From: Lentimicrobium saccharophilum
Lineage (GTDB): Bacteria; Bacteroidota; Bacteroidia; Bacteroidales; Lentimicrobiaceae
Reading direction: 5' to 3'
DNA: 64,000 bases
Assembly (NCBI RefSeq): GCF_001192835.1
Contig: NZ_DF968182.1
Coordinates: forward strand, 1,552,968 to 1,616,967
Positions within the stretch are counted from its first letter, which is position 1. Each line of letters starts with the position of its first letter. A program made the position numbers and the translations under genes. The notes beneath the pieces were generated by a model. It worked only from the letters and a program-made list of their open reading frames with translations. It was not told where the DNA came from and searched no databases. This document shows, piece by piece, positions 36,934-45,335 of this stretch.

Positions 36934-39900
36934 TCAGGCAAGGCTTATTTCAAGCATTGTCCATTGTTTCAGTTTCCCGGCCAGTTCCCTGGGGTTGACC
37001 CGGTAGCGCGACATCATCTTCAGGTTCCGGGTCATTTCATCGGAAACCTGAAATTCTAGCGAGGCCTGACCCGGCGAGGATGTTACCGCTTCCTTCAGTC
37101 TCTCCACAAAAGATTGATCCACTCCTGCCCCTTCCAGATGAATGGTCACCGAACTGGTAAGCTTGTTGGTAACCTCAGCCAATAGCAGAATGTTTGAAAC
37201 CTTCAGCTCTATCATATCCGAATCGCGAAAGCGCTTCTGCACCGAGCCACTGATCATCAGCGACATCCCGGGAACCAGTAAATGCCTGAATTTCAGATAA
37301 TCATCCGAGAACAGCATGAGTTGCACGGTGTCGTTGTGGTCTTCGATGGTGAAACTCCCGAAAAGGGTGTTGTTTTTACTCATCCTTTCATTGGCGGCAG
37401 AAACGATACCTGCAACACTCACCGTTTTTCCGAGAAAACGCCGGATATTCTCCTCCCGGATATCGCTTACCTGATTTTTACAGAATGATTTGATTTCCAA
37501 CCTGTAATCATCGAGCGGATGGCCGGACATATAGAAACCGGTAACCTCCTTTTCGTGCCTGAGTTGTTCAAAGTTGCTCCAGGCTTCACATTCAGGCATT
37601 TCAACTTCCGGCATTTCCACCTCCGATTCGCCACCAAAAAGGCTGACCTGCATTCCAAGCTTTTGTGCCTGGTAATCAGAAGCATGCCGCAGCACCTTAT
37701 CAAGAAAAGTCGGGCCGTCAGGCGCTTCCTGGAAAAAATACTGCGCCCGGTGCGATCCTTCAAACGTATCGAAAGCTCCGGCTTTGGCCAGCGCCTCCAG
37801 GCTGCGGCGGTTGATGGTACGCAGGTTTACCCGGCGCGTCAGGTCAATGATATCCTTAAACGGACCGTTGGCCGTTCTTTCTTCTATAATAGCCATCACC
37901 GCGTTTTCGCCTACGCCTTTCACAGCACCCATCCCGAAACGGATCTCCCCGTTTCTGTTCACAGCAAAATGGTATCCCGACTCATTCACATCGGGACTAA
38001 GGACCGGAATGCCCATCCGGCGGGTTTCATCAATAAAGAAAGTAATCTTTTTGATGTCGCTCAGGTTGTGCGTCAGCACGGCCGCCATATACTCTGCAGG
38101 ATAGTGCGCTTTGAGGAATGCAGTCTGGAATGCCACAAAAGCGTAACAAGTGGAATGCGACTTGTTGAATGCGTATGCGGCAAACGCTTCCCAGTCGGTC
38201 CAGATCTTTTCGCAGGCTTTCAGATCCAGGTTGTTCTTTTTACAACCCTCAATATACTTTCCCTTCTTCTCATCCAGGGTTTTCTTATCCTTCTTTCCCA
38301 TGGCCTTGCGGAGGGTATCGGCATCTCCCTTGGTAAAGCCGGCAAGTTTCTGGGAGAGGAGCATCACCTGCTCCTGATACACCGTGATGCCATAGGTTTC
38401 TTCAAGATACTCCTCAAGTTCGGGCAGGTCGTAAACCACTTTTTCGCGCCCGAATTTCCGGCTGATAAAATTGGGGATATATTCCATGGGCCCCGGACGA
38501 TAGAGGGCGTTCATGGCAATCAGGTCCTCGAACTTATCGGGCTTCAATTCCCTGAGATGCTTCTGCATCCCGGCCGACTCAAACTGGAAAGTGCCGTTGG
38601 TTTCGCCCTTCTGGTAAAGTTCAAGGGTTTTATTATCATCGAGCGGCACCTCATCGATATTGATTTTTTTTCCATGATTCTCTTCTATCAGCCTCAGCGC
38701 ATCCCTGATGATGCTGAGGGTTTTCAGACCAAGGAAGTCCATCTTGATCACCCCCGCGCTTTCGATTTCCTTTCCTTCGAACTGGGTAATCAGCAGATTG
38801 GTTTCCTTTGAAGTGTGCACCGGGATAATATCGGTCAGGTCCGAAGGGGCGATGATGATTCCTGCGGCATGAATGCCTGTGCTGCGGACGGAACCCTCAA
38901 GTTTCACGGCTTCACGGAGCACCTCCGCCTGCAGGTCTTTTCCTTTGGCAATCTCCCGGAGTTTCTTTACATCTTCCAGGTCTTCCGCAACCAGACTTTC
39001 TTTTTCCTTCAGGCTTCCGGGCCCCTCGAGTGGCGCCTGCATCAATCTTTTCAGTTCAATGCCCGGCTTATCGGGGACAAGTTTGGCAAGGTTATTCGAA
39101 TCGTTGAGCGGAAGATCAAGCACCCGCGCCACATCCTTGATGGAGCTCTTGGCCGCCATGGAACCAAAGGTGACAATCTGCGCCACCTGGTTGTGGCCAT
39201 ATTTGTCAACCACATAATCAATCACCTTCTGACGGCCTTCATCATCGAAATCGGTATCTATATCAGGCATGCTCTTGCGGTCCGGATTCAGAAAACGCTC
39301 GAACAGTAACTTGTACTTGATCGGGTCAATGCTGGTAATACCGATACAATACGCCACAACAGAACCCGCTGCCGAACCGCGGCCCGGGCCGATAAACACC
39401 CCGAGATCCCTGCCCGCCTTGATAAAATCAGACACAATCAGAAAATACCCGGTAAATCCCATCTGACGGATTACACCCAGCTCAAATTCAAGACGGTCGG
39501 TAATCTCAGGGGTCAGCTCGGCATACTTCTGACGGGCACCTGCATACGTCAGATGGTGCAGATATTCAAACTGATCGGTATAACCTTTTGGCAGGGCAAA
39601 ATGCGGGAGCATAATGTCTTTCTTCAGGTTCAGCAGCTCCACCTTACCCACAATATCATTGGTATTGTCAATGGCCTCCGGCAGGTCGGAGAACAATTCC
39701 GACATTTCCTGCGTGGTCTTGAAATAAAACTGATCATTGTAAAACGCAAAACGCCTGCCCTTTACCGACGAATCTTCATCGTTGTAATCCTTGTTGGTGG
39801 GAGTGCTTTTCTTTTCGCCTGTATTTACGCATAGGAGGATGTCATGGGCTTCGTAAAAGTCCTGCTCAACATAATGAGAATCGTTGGTGGCAATGATTTT

Positions 39901-40521
39901 TACATTGTATTTGCGGGCGAACTTCACCAAAACTTCATTCACTTTGTTTTGCTCGGGGATCTGGTGACGCTGAAGTTCAACATAATAATCCTCCCCGAAA
40001 ATATCCAGCCACCATTTAAACAGCTTTTCACCTTCCTCCTCGCCCTTATTCAGGATAGCCCTTGGTACTTCGGCAGCCAGGCAGCAAGTGGTGGCGATCA
40101 GTCCCTTGTGATGACGAAGCAGCAATTCTTTATCGATGCGCGGATACTTGCTGTAAAAGCCCTCCATATAGCCCAGTGAACATAACTTCACCAGGTTGTT
40201 ATAGCCCTCCTGATTTTTGGCAAGAAGCAATTGATGAAAGCGCATATCTTTCAGGTCTCTTGTAAACTGCTTGCGATGCCGGTCTTCAACAAGATAGAAT
40301 TCGCACCCCACGATGGGCTTGATTACCGGGGGCTCCCCCTTCTTATTGTACTTTTCAGCCTCTGCCACAAATTTGAAAACCCCGAACATGTTACCATGAT
40401 CGGTAAGCGCAACAGCCGGCATATTGTCTTTTACGGCCTTTTCGTACATCTGGCTGATTTCGGCAGCCCCGTCGAGAATGGAATACTTTGAATGAACGTG
40501 GAGATGAGTGAATTTATTCAT
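36934..40521 (-). CDS. dnaE: DNA polymerase III alpha subunit
   Basis: 1195 residues, full length. The N-terminal PHP domain has LHVHSKYSILDGA. The polymerase core holds IGPGRGSAAGS and the catalytic acidic motif PDIDTDF, with YQEQVMLLSQKLAGF in the fingers. A helix-hairpin-helix region and an OB fold (VSVAGIVSAANERMSKNN) complete the C-terminal part. It is the main replicative polymerase. trxA follows 140 bp downstream on the same strand but has its own promoter. Confidence 0.98.
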   Translation of the reverse strand: MNKFTHLHVHSKYSILDGAAEISQMYEKAVKDNMPAVALTDHGNMFGVFKFVAEAEKYNKKGEPPVIKPIVGCEFYLVEDRHRKQFTRDLKDMRFHQLLLAKNQEGYNNLVKLCSLGYMEGFYSKYPRIDKELLLRHHKGLIATTCCLAAEVPRAILNKGEEEGEKLFKWWLDIFGEDYYVELQRHQIPEQNKVNEVLVKFARKYNVKIIATNDSHYVEQDFYEAHDILLCVNTGEKKSTPTNKDYNDEDSSVKGRRFAFYNDQFYFKTTQEMSELFSDLPEAIDNTNDIVGKVELLNLKKDIMLPHFALPKGYTDQFEYLHHLTYAGARQKYAELTPEITDRLEFELGVIRQMGFTGYFLIVSDFIKAGRDLGVFIGPGRGSAAGSVVAYCIGITSIDPIKYKLLFERFLNPDRKSMPDIDTDFDDEGRQKVIDYVVDKYGHNQVAQIVTFGSMAAKSSIKDVARVLDLPLNDSNNLAKLVPDKPGIELKRLMQAPLEGPGSLKEKESLVAEDLEDVKKLREIAKGKDLQAEVLREAVKLEGSVRSTGIHAAGIIIAPSDLTDIIPVHTSKETNLLITQFEGKEIESAGVIKMDFLGLKTLSIIRDALRLIEENHGKKINIDEVPLDDNKTLELYQKGETNGTFQFESAGMQKHLRELKPDKFEDLIAMNALYRPGPMEYIPNFISRKFGREKVVYDLPELEEYLEETYGITVYQEQVMLLSQKLAGFTKGDADTLRKAMGKKDKKTLDEKKGKYIEGCKKNNLDLKACEKIWTDWEAFAAYAFNKSHSTCYAFVAFQTAFLKAHYPAEYMAAVLTHNLSDIKKITFFIDETRRMGIPVLSPDVNESGYHFAVNRNGEIRFGMGAVKGVGENAVMAIIEERTANGPFKDIIDLTRRVNLRTINRRSLEALAKAGAFDTFEGSHRAQYFFQEAPDGPTFLDKVLRHASDYQAQKLGMQVSLFGGESEVEMPEVEMPECEAWSNFEQLRHEKEVTGFYMSGHPLDDYRLEIKSFCKNQVSDIREENIRRFLGKTVSVAGIVSAANERMSKNNTLFGSFTIEDHNDTVQLMLFSDDYLKFRHLLVPGMSLMISGSVQKRFRDSDMIELKVSNILLLAEVTNKLTSSVTIHLEGAGVDQSFVERLKEAVTSSPGQASLEFQVSDEMTRNLKMMSRYRVNPRELAGKLKQWTMLEISLA

Positions 40522-40739
40522 AGAAAATCATCCGGCAGGTAATAAATACCTGTAATATAAAAGGTTAGTTCTGATTCGGATTCTGATTAAGGAACCAAAA
40601 ACAGCTACCCGATTAACAGAATCAACGGTAACTGTGGTGGGTAAAATTAGTCAAATCAGCCGAGGGGGTTTGTATTGTTGATAAATTTTATCATTCTCAA
40701 TCAGGGTGCCTTTAAACGGGAGAACGCTACATTATGACT

Positions 40740-40747
40740 TATCTTTG
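40740..40747 (+). promoter_or_regulatory. -7 box of the transglycosylase gene
   Basis: TATCTTTG, 23 nt before the ATG at 40771. Confidence 0.6.
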
Positions 40748-40770
40748 CACTCTCTAAACCGCAGCATCAG

Positions 40771-42729
40771 ATGTTTCAAAACCGGAAATTACAAAGGATA
40801 GCCCTGGTCGCGGTATTTTTACCGGCATTGATCCTGCTTGCCGGTTTTGCTTTCAGAAATGTACTGCTCAACCGGATGCTGAGCGACCGGATTGAAAAGC
40901 TTGAAACCAGGACCGGTATGGATATCAGCTTTCAGAAAGCCGGTTTTACCGGGATCAGCACCATCAACATCCATCAGCTTTGTCTGCTTCCTCCTGAAGG
41001 CGACACCCTGATGACAATGCAGCGCATAAGAGTGAATATCAGTCCTTTGGCATTGCTGACATTCCGGCTTAAATTCGGGTTTGCGGAGATCAACAAACCA
41101 AAACTTACCCTTTGGCGCGAAGGGAGTGAAAGCAATTACCTTTTCCTGCTGAACCATGGTTCCGATTCTGTCAGCAGCACCGCACCCGACGCTCAGCGAC
41201 GCAATTACAAAGCATTTACCGATCGCATATTCAGTCTGATATTCAACTACATTCCAGCAAATATCCGCATCACGGGCCTTCAGGCAAGCGCCCTGATCAA
41301 CCGCCACCACCTTGCATTCAGGATGGATGACCTGTTGATTGACGACCGGGCATTCAGCACCAGGATTTATGTGGCTGAGGACAGTACAGTAAATCAATGG
41401 AACCTGGGCGGTTTGATTCAGCCCTCTGCAGGCTCGGCAGGATTCAGCCTCACAACCACCGGACTGTCGCCGGTGAAAATCCCGTATCTGCAGCACCGCA
41501 GGGGATTGCTTCTTGCCTTCGACACCCTGAAGCTTGATCTGAAATATAAAAAAGAGTCCGACAGTTGTTCAAGATTAACCGGAAATATGCGGACTTCAAA
41601 TCAGCGCATCAATCATGCGCGCATCTCCCCTTTTGACGTGATACTTTCATCAGGCAGCGCGGAATTCAGCATTAAGACCGGCAAAACCTGGGTCGAAATT
41701 GACAGCGCCACCCGTATCAGCTTCAACGGACAGGATTTCAGGTTGTTTGCACGTTATGATCAATCGCCCGAAAAAAGGATACAAATACGGATCAATGAAC
41801 CTGATTTTGATGCAGCCGTCTTTTTCAACGCCTTGCCTGACGGACTTTTCACAAACCTGGCAGGCATCAGGGTAAAGGGCCGGCTGGGTTTCAGCCTTCA
41901 TTTTGACCTCAATCCGGATTTACCTGATTCACTGACATTTAACGCCGCATTGAAGCAAAAGGGATTTTCAATCCAGTCTTTCGGAGTCACCGATTTCAGA
42001 AGAATCAACGGCGACTTTCCTTACACGGCTTACGAAAAGGGCGTGCCCGTGCGGACCTTCATGGTCGGACCTGAAAATCCAGACTTCCGCCGCCTTGATC
42101 AGATCCCGGATTACCTGAAATATGCGATCATGACATCGGAAGACGGTGCATTTTTTCACCACAACGGATTTATCCCCGATGCCATCCGCGAAAGCATCAT
42201 CACCAACATCAGGGAAAAACGCTTTGCCCGTGGCGGAAGCACCATCAGCATGCAACTGGTAAAAAATGTGTTTCTGAACCGCAACAAAACAATCACACGG
42301 AAACTTGAGGAAATGCTGATCACCTGGCTGATCGAATCGCAGCGGCTGACAGGTAAGGAGCGGATGCTTGAGGTCTATCTCAACATAATAGAAACCGGGC
42401 CTATGGTTTACGGCGTAAATGAAGCGGCCCGTTTTTACTTCGCCAAAGATGTTTCAAAACTGACGCTGGCAGAATCCATTTACCTGGCAAGCATCGTGCC
42501 CCGCCCGAAAGCATTCAGGTATTCATTCGACAGCAAGGGAGATTTACGGGAGCACCTGAAAGCCTATTATGAACTTGTGTCATCCAAAATGCTTAGAAAG
42601 GAATGGATCACACAGGAAGATTATGACCGCCTGGCTCCGGCTGTCGAGCTGAAAGGTCCCGCCCGTGAGTTGGTGGTGATGACGGATACGATTCCGGCAG
42701 GAGAAATAGAGGAGCCGGAGGAGTTTTAA
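40771..42729 (+). CDS. GT51 peptidoglycan transglycosylase with AsmA-like N-terminal region
   Basis: 652 residues. After one N-terminal TM (about 9-29) comes a periplasmic region of about 400 residues that resembles AsmA/DUF-type beta-rich repeats (TGISTINIHQLCLLPPEGDT). The C-terminal GT51 domain has the catalytic Glu in TSEDGAFFHHNG, then RGGSTISMQL, the second Glu in LEVYLNIIETG, and GVNEAARFYF. No transpeptidase domain is present, so it is a monofunctional glycan-strand polymerase. The long N-terminal region sets it apart from the short MtgA of proteobacteria. Confidence 0.88.
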   Translation: MFQNRKLQRIALVAVFLPALILLAGFAFRNVLLNRMLSDRIEKLETRTGMDISFQKAGFTGISTINIHQLCLLPPEGDTLMTMQRIRVNISPLALLTFRLKFGFAEINKPKLTLWREGSESNYLFLLNHGSDSVSSTAPDAQRRNYKAFTDRIFSLIFNYIPANIRITGLQASALINRHHLAFRMDDLLIDDRAFSTRIYVAEDSTVNQWNLGGLIQPSAGSAGFSLTTTGLSPVKIPYLQHRRGLLLAFDTLKLDLKYKKESDSCSRLTGNMRTSNQRINHARISPFDVILSSGSAEFSIKTGKTWVEIDSATRISFNGQDFRLFARYDQSPEKRIQIRINEPDFDAAVFFNALPDGLFTNLAGIRVKGRLGFSLHFDLNPDLPDSLTFNAALKQKGFSIQSFGVTDFRRINGDFPYTAYEKGVPVRTFMVGPENPDFRRLDQIPDYLKYAIMTSEDGAFFHHNGFIPDAIRESIITNIREKRFARGGSTISMQLVKNVFLNRNKTITRKLEEMLITWLIESQRLTGKERMLEVYLNIIETGPMVYGVNEAARFYFAKDVSKLTLAESIYLASIVPRPKAFRYSFDSKGDLREHLKAYYELVSSKMLRKEWITQEDYDRLAPAVELKGPARELVVMTDTIPAGEIEEPEEF

Positions 42730-43101
42730 TTTCGGATTTCGGATTTCGGATAGTGGATTGCGGTCCCGATAGCTATCAGTGATCTTATTTACAATATTTG
42801 ATTTAGTTCTTTGTATGTAACAGGATAAGATTTTTCCCAAATACATTTGAATAGCTATTTATTATAGGCAGTTTAGATCTTTCTATTGTGAATTTGGGTC
42901 TTGGAATGATTTATTATAACTATAATTAAATATGGCGGTGATTAATGTCATCCAATGAACTGCGCTAATTAGTTTATCCTCTATTTAATAGTAATTATGC
43001 ATAAATGTATTCTTGTTATAGGTTGTTCTAATGAAAATATTGTGTATATTTACCGCCATATATAATTTTAGTTTTGTTTAATCAAACCAAAAATTGAAGC
43101 G
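42730..43101. other. Intergenic region with repeats and the left part of an insertion sequence
   Basis: 372 bp. It starts with three TTTCGGA units (about 42731-42751), then CCCGATAGCTATC (42765-42777). A very AT-rich stretch follows with a perfect 10-bp inverted repeat ATATGGCGGT/ACCGCCATAT (42930-42939 and 43052-43061). No gene is seen before 43102. Confidence 0.65.
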
Positions 43102-43503
43102 ATGAAAATCTCAATCAAGGGCCTAAAGGGCAGCGATTTTTTTATTGACCAAAACGATAGTCTTGGAAAGAAACTAGCTATGCTGATCGAAGGTCATTGC
43201 ACCATTGGGGTAAAGGCAGCAATAAAAAAGTACGGATATACCGAACAACGTTACTATCAGTTATTGAAGAAATATCACGAAAATGGCTCATTAGCATTGG
43301 TTGACAAGAAAACAGGCTCGGAAAAGCAGCCTGTCAGAACAAAGGAAGTTTTAAACCAGATAATCAGGCTTCGGTTTTTAGATCCATTTGCCGATGCTGT
43401 TGTAATCTCCCAGAAGCTGAATCAACTTGGATACAAAGTAAGCAAACGCAGTGTTGAGAGGACAATTACGGAGTTTGGGCTCCAAAAAAAACGCATGTTC
43501 TGA
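43102..43503 (+). CDS. Transposase ORF A (winged helix-turn-helix part)
   Basis: 133 residues in the zero frame. It holds two helix-turn-helix units: TIGVKAAIKKYGYTEQRYYQ and YKVSKRSVERTITEFGLQKK. It ends at a stop just after a run of eight A (43484-43491). The -1 frame is open from that run through to 44876, so this ORF is probably the short product, and also the N-terminal part of a frameshift fusion of about 591 residues. A GGAG lies 11 nt before the slippery heptamer. Confidence 0.8.
   Translation: MKISIKGLKGSDFFIDQNDSLGKKLAMLIEGHCTIGVKAAIKKYGYTEQRYYQLLKKYHENGSLALVDKKTGSEKQPVRTKEVLNQIIRLRFLDPFADAVVISQKLNQLGYKVSKRSVERTITEFGLQKKRMF
43484..43491 (+). promoter_or_regulatory. Candidate -1 ribosomal frameshift site
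   Basis: In the ORF A frame the run reads A AAA AAA (43485-43491), a classic slippery heptamer. GGAG at 43470-43473 can act as the internal stimulator. No stop occurs in the -1 frame from here to the ORF B stop. Confidence 0.7.
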
Positions 43504-44876
43504 ACCCTAAAAATGAGAAGCAAAGGGAAGAAATCAATATCCGGGTCTCTAAGAGGGAAACATCATCCATCAAAATAAACAATGCCGGAACAGAGAGATT
43601 TTTCAGGGAAAGCCTTTCAAAAAAGGTAAGTGGTACACTTGTCGGATTGTGGTTTCTGGTTGCCGAGCACCTTCGACTTGGAAGTTGGGATTTGATACAA
43701 GGTTATACCAGAAATACAGACAAGGCTATTGAATCCAGAATAGCTATGCAGATTGTTAACGAAGCTGCATTATGCAATAACCGAATAAGAAGAAATAACT
43801 ATATATCGCATCAGGGTTTTGAACTGCTTAATGGACTTGGATTCCTGGCTACCGATGAACAAGTTCATAAACTCCTTAATAAGCACACTGTTCAGGATTG
43901 CATTGAGTTACAGGAAGCATTGGCCTTGATTCGTTCCAATAACGGTCATTACCTCAGCAATCAGATAGCCATAGACCCTCATCGTATTCCATCAACAACT
44001 CAAAGAATAATGCCAAAAAAGAAAAAACAGCCCGATGAGCCATCCAAAAAAATGTTACAAACATTTTTTGCACTGGATACACAAACCGGCCAACCCATAG
44101 GGTGTGGCATAGGCTCTCCCGGTGTAAATACATCAAAGGCAGCAATAGCATTGATGAAACTAGTAGAAAAGGTAAATAAAAACGCATTGGTTTTAGCTGA
44201 TAAAGAACACTTTACCGATCATCTAATCCAAAGCATTGACCAAAATAGCAGTTTTCAATTACTCGTACCTGCAATATCTACCGAGAGAATTAAGAAAATA
44301 GAAAGATCTCTGGAATACCAAAGAAAATGGGCAGGATATGCCATTGCAGAAACAACGTTCAATTTTAATGGGTCAAAGGAAAAATACAGGCTTATTTGTC
44401 AGCGTGAAGGTGAAACCCACAAAGATTTTTCATTCAAATCATTCTTGACTTTATCTGATAAACCGGTTGAAGAACTGCTTACTGAAGTATACCCTGAAAG
44501 ATGGTCAATAGAAGAGTTTTTCAATTTTGATGGGGCAATGGGCTTCGACAGGGCTTCAACGTTTAACCTCAATATCAGGTATGGGAAAATGTCCTTGGCC
44601 TTGTTGGCTCAAGCGGCAACACATGAGTTTCGAAAAAAATTGCCCCAACCCTATAAAAAATGGAAGTCAACTCACCTGGCTGATGCAGTATTCTCAAAAA
44701 TTGACGGAGATATAAGAGTAAAAGAAGACACCATAATTGTAACATGCTATAATGCCCCAAATGAGTTAAATTTACAACAAAACTACCAAGGACTACCGGA
44801 AAAGCTTATAAGTGAAGGCATCAATCCTAAAATCCCATGGCTTTATGACTTTAAGCTGGATTTTAGGTTCAAATAG
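43491..44876 (+). CDS. Transposase ORF B (DDE catalytic part, made as A-B frameshift fusion)
   Basis: Reading the -1 frame after the A8 run gives 461 residues; the first 52 codons lie upstream of any good independent start (TTG at 43647 is the only candidate for the 409-residue form). Candidate DDE residues are Asp in FFALDTQTGQPIG, Asp in ALVLADKEHFTD and Glu in YPERWSIEEFFNFD. The latter fits the Y-(2)-R-(3)-E signature of IS4-type transposases, though the final Lys is not evident. The long distance between the second D and E suggests a beta-strand insertion. The frame is intact, so the element may be active. Confidence 0.8.
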   Translation, partial: THVLNPKNEKQREEINIRVSKRETSSIKINNAGTERFFRESLSKKVSGTLVGLWFLVAEHLRLGSWDLIQGYTRNTDKAIESRIAMQIVNEAALCNNRIRRNNYISHQGFELLNGLGFLATDEQVHKLLNKHTVQDCIELQEALALIRSNNGHYLSNQIAIDPHRIPSTTQRIMPKKKKQPDEPSKKMLQTFFALDTQTGQPIGCGIGSPGVNTSKAAIALMKLVEKVNKNALVLADKEHFTDHLIQSIDQNSSFQLLVPAISTERIKKIERSLEYQRKWAGYAIAETTFNFNGSKEKYRLICQREGETHKDFSFKSFLTLSDKPVEELLTEVYPERWSIEEFFNFDGAMGFDRASTFNLNIRYGKMSLALLAQAATHEFRKKLPQPYKKWKSTHLADAVFSKIDGDIRVKEDTIIVTCYNAPNELNLQQNYQGLPEKLISEGINPKIPWLYDFKLDFRFK

Positions 44877-44934
44877 CCTTTTACTAAAATGAATACTCGC
44901 CAGAAAATCTTTGATAGCTATCGGGATCGGGATC

Positions 44935-45079
44935 GGTTCTTCGCTAACGCTCAGAAAGACTGCAATTTGCATGTGTTTTTTAAGGAGGGGGCTTGGTGGC
45001 GGCTTCGCCGCCACCAAGCCCCCTCCTTTGAATTCTAAAACATTGTCTTTCTGAGCGTAACATCGTGGAGCGAAGAACC
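44935..45079. repeat. Nested inverted-repeat element with perfect 47-nt hairpin
   Basis: The outer arms are GGTTCTTCGCT plus ACGCTCAGAAAGAC on the left (44935-44960) and their complement on the right (45045-45079). The right arm has about 10 extra bases between the two blocks. The centre, 44982-45028, is a perfect palindrome with 22-bp arms and a TTC loop, rich in G and C. No coding sequence is present. Confidence 0.8.
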
Positions 45080-45149
45080 GACCAAAGGGAGCTCACCGGA
45101 AGTAATCTCCAAGTTCATTATCCGGTTTTTCCGGACAACAATGATTTTT
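45060..45149. repeat. MITE-like element, partial copy 2
   Basis: It shares with 14200-14280 the order AACCGA, GAGCTCACCG, AATCTC and CCGGACAA-AATGA. It directly abuts the nested element, so the two may be parts of one larger repeat family. Confidence 0.6.
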
Positions 45150-45335
45150 TAAATACCCACTTCCTTCTGCTTACTGCTTACTACATACTTCTTACTGGCA
45201 GCTTCAACCTCAGCCTTAGCCTCATCATAGAAAATCAAAAGAAATCCCTTCCAACTCTTTGATATGTCAGAAATTATCCGTTATTTTGCACCCCTGTTTC
45301 AAAAATCACAGTTTTAACTACTTAATTTAAGATTT

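Larger units (their letters stand above)
42768..44922 (+). mobile_element. Insertion sequence with frameshift transposase, IS4-like DDE type
   Basis: The transposase frames (43102-44876) lie between two copies of the palindrome GATAGCTATC (42768-42777 and 44913-44922). Joining the outer flanks recreates the palindrome CCCGATAGCTATCGGG, as expected for a 10-bp target duplication, which would give an element of 42778-44912 (2135 bp). The ends match only loosely (7 of 13), so the borders are tentative. AT content is higher than in the neighbours, which agrees with recent arrival. Confidence 0.65.
44877..45335. other. Intergenic repeat region before rpsP
   Basis: 459 bp without a gene. In order it holds the right copy of GATAGCTATC with GGGATC repeats (44913-44935), the nested inverted-repeat element (44935-45079), a stretch like the element at 14.2 kb (45088-45149), a CTTAGC/CCTCAG low-complexity patch (45204-45224) and a possible rpsP -7 box, TATTTTG at 45282-45288. 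Confidence 0.7.

Noticed and set aside
37519-38811. 430-codon open frame antisense to dnaE
   Set aside because: It lies wholly inside dnaE, has no promoter or sensible protein pattern, and follows from codon bias on the other strand. Similar antisense frames at 475-1026, 28268-28954, 32861-33592 and 40819-41496 were rejected for the same reason.
43484-43503. Transposase as a dead pseudogene
   Set aside because: The frame break lies exactly at a slippery A heptamer and the -1 frame is free of stops throughout, so programmed frameshifting is the better explanation. A sequencing or mutation error in the A8 run remains possible.
44982-45028. The 47-nt palindrome as a plain transcription terminator
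   Set aside because: No T-run follows it on either strand, and it sits inside a mobile-type inverted repeat.
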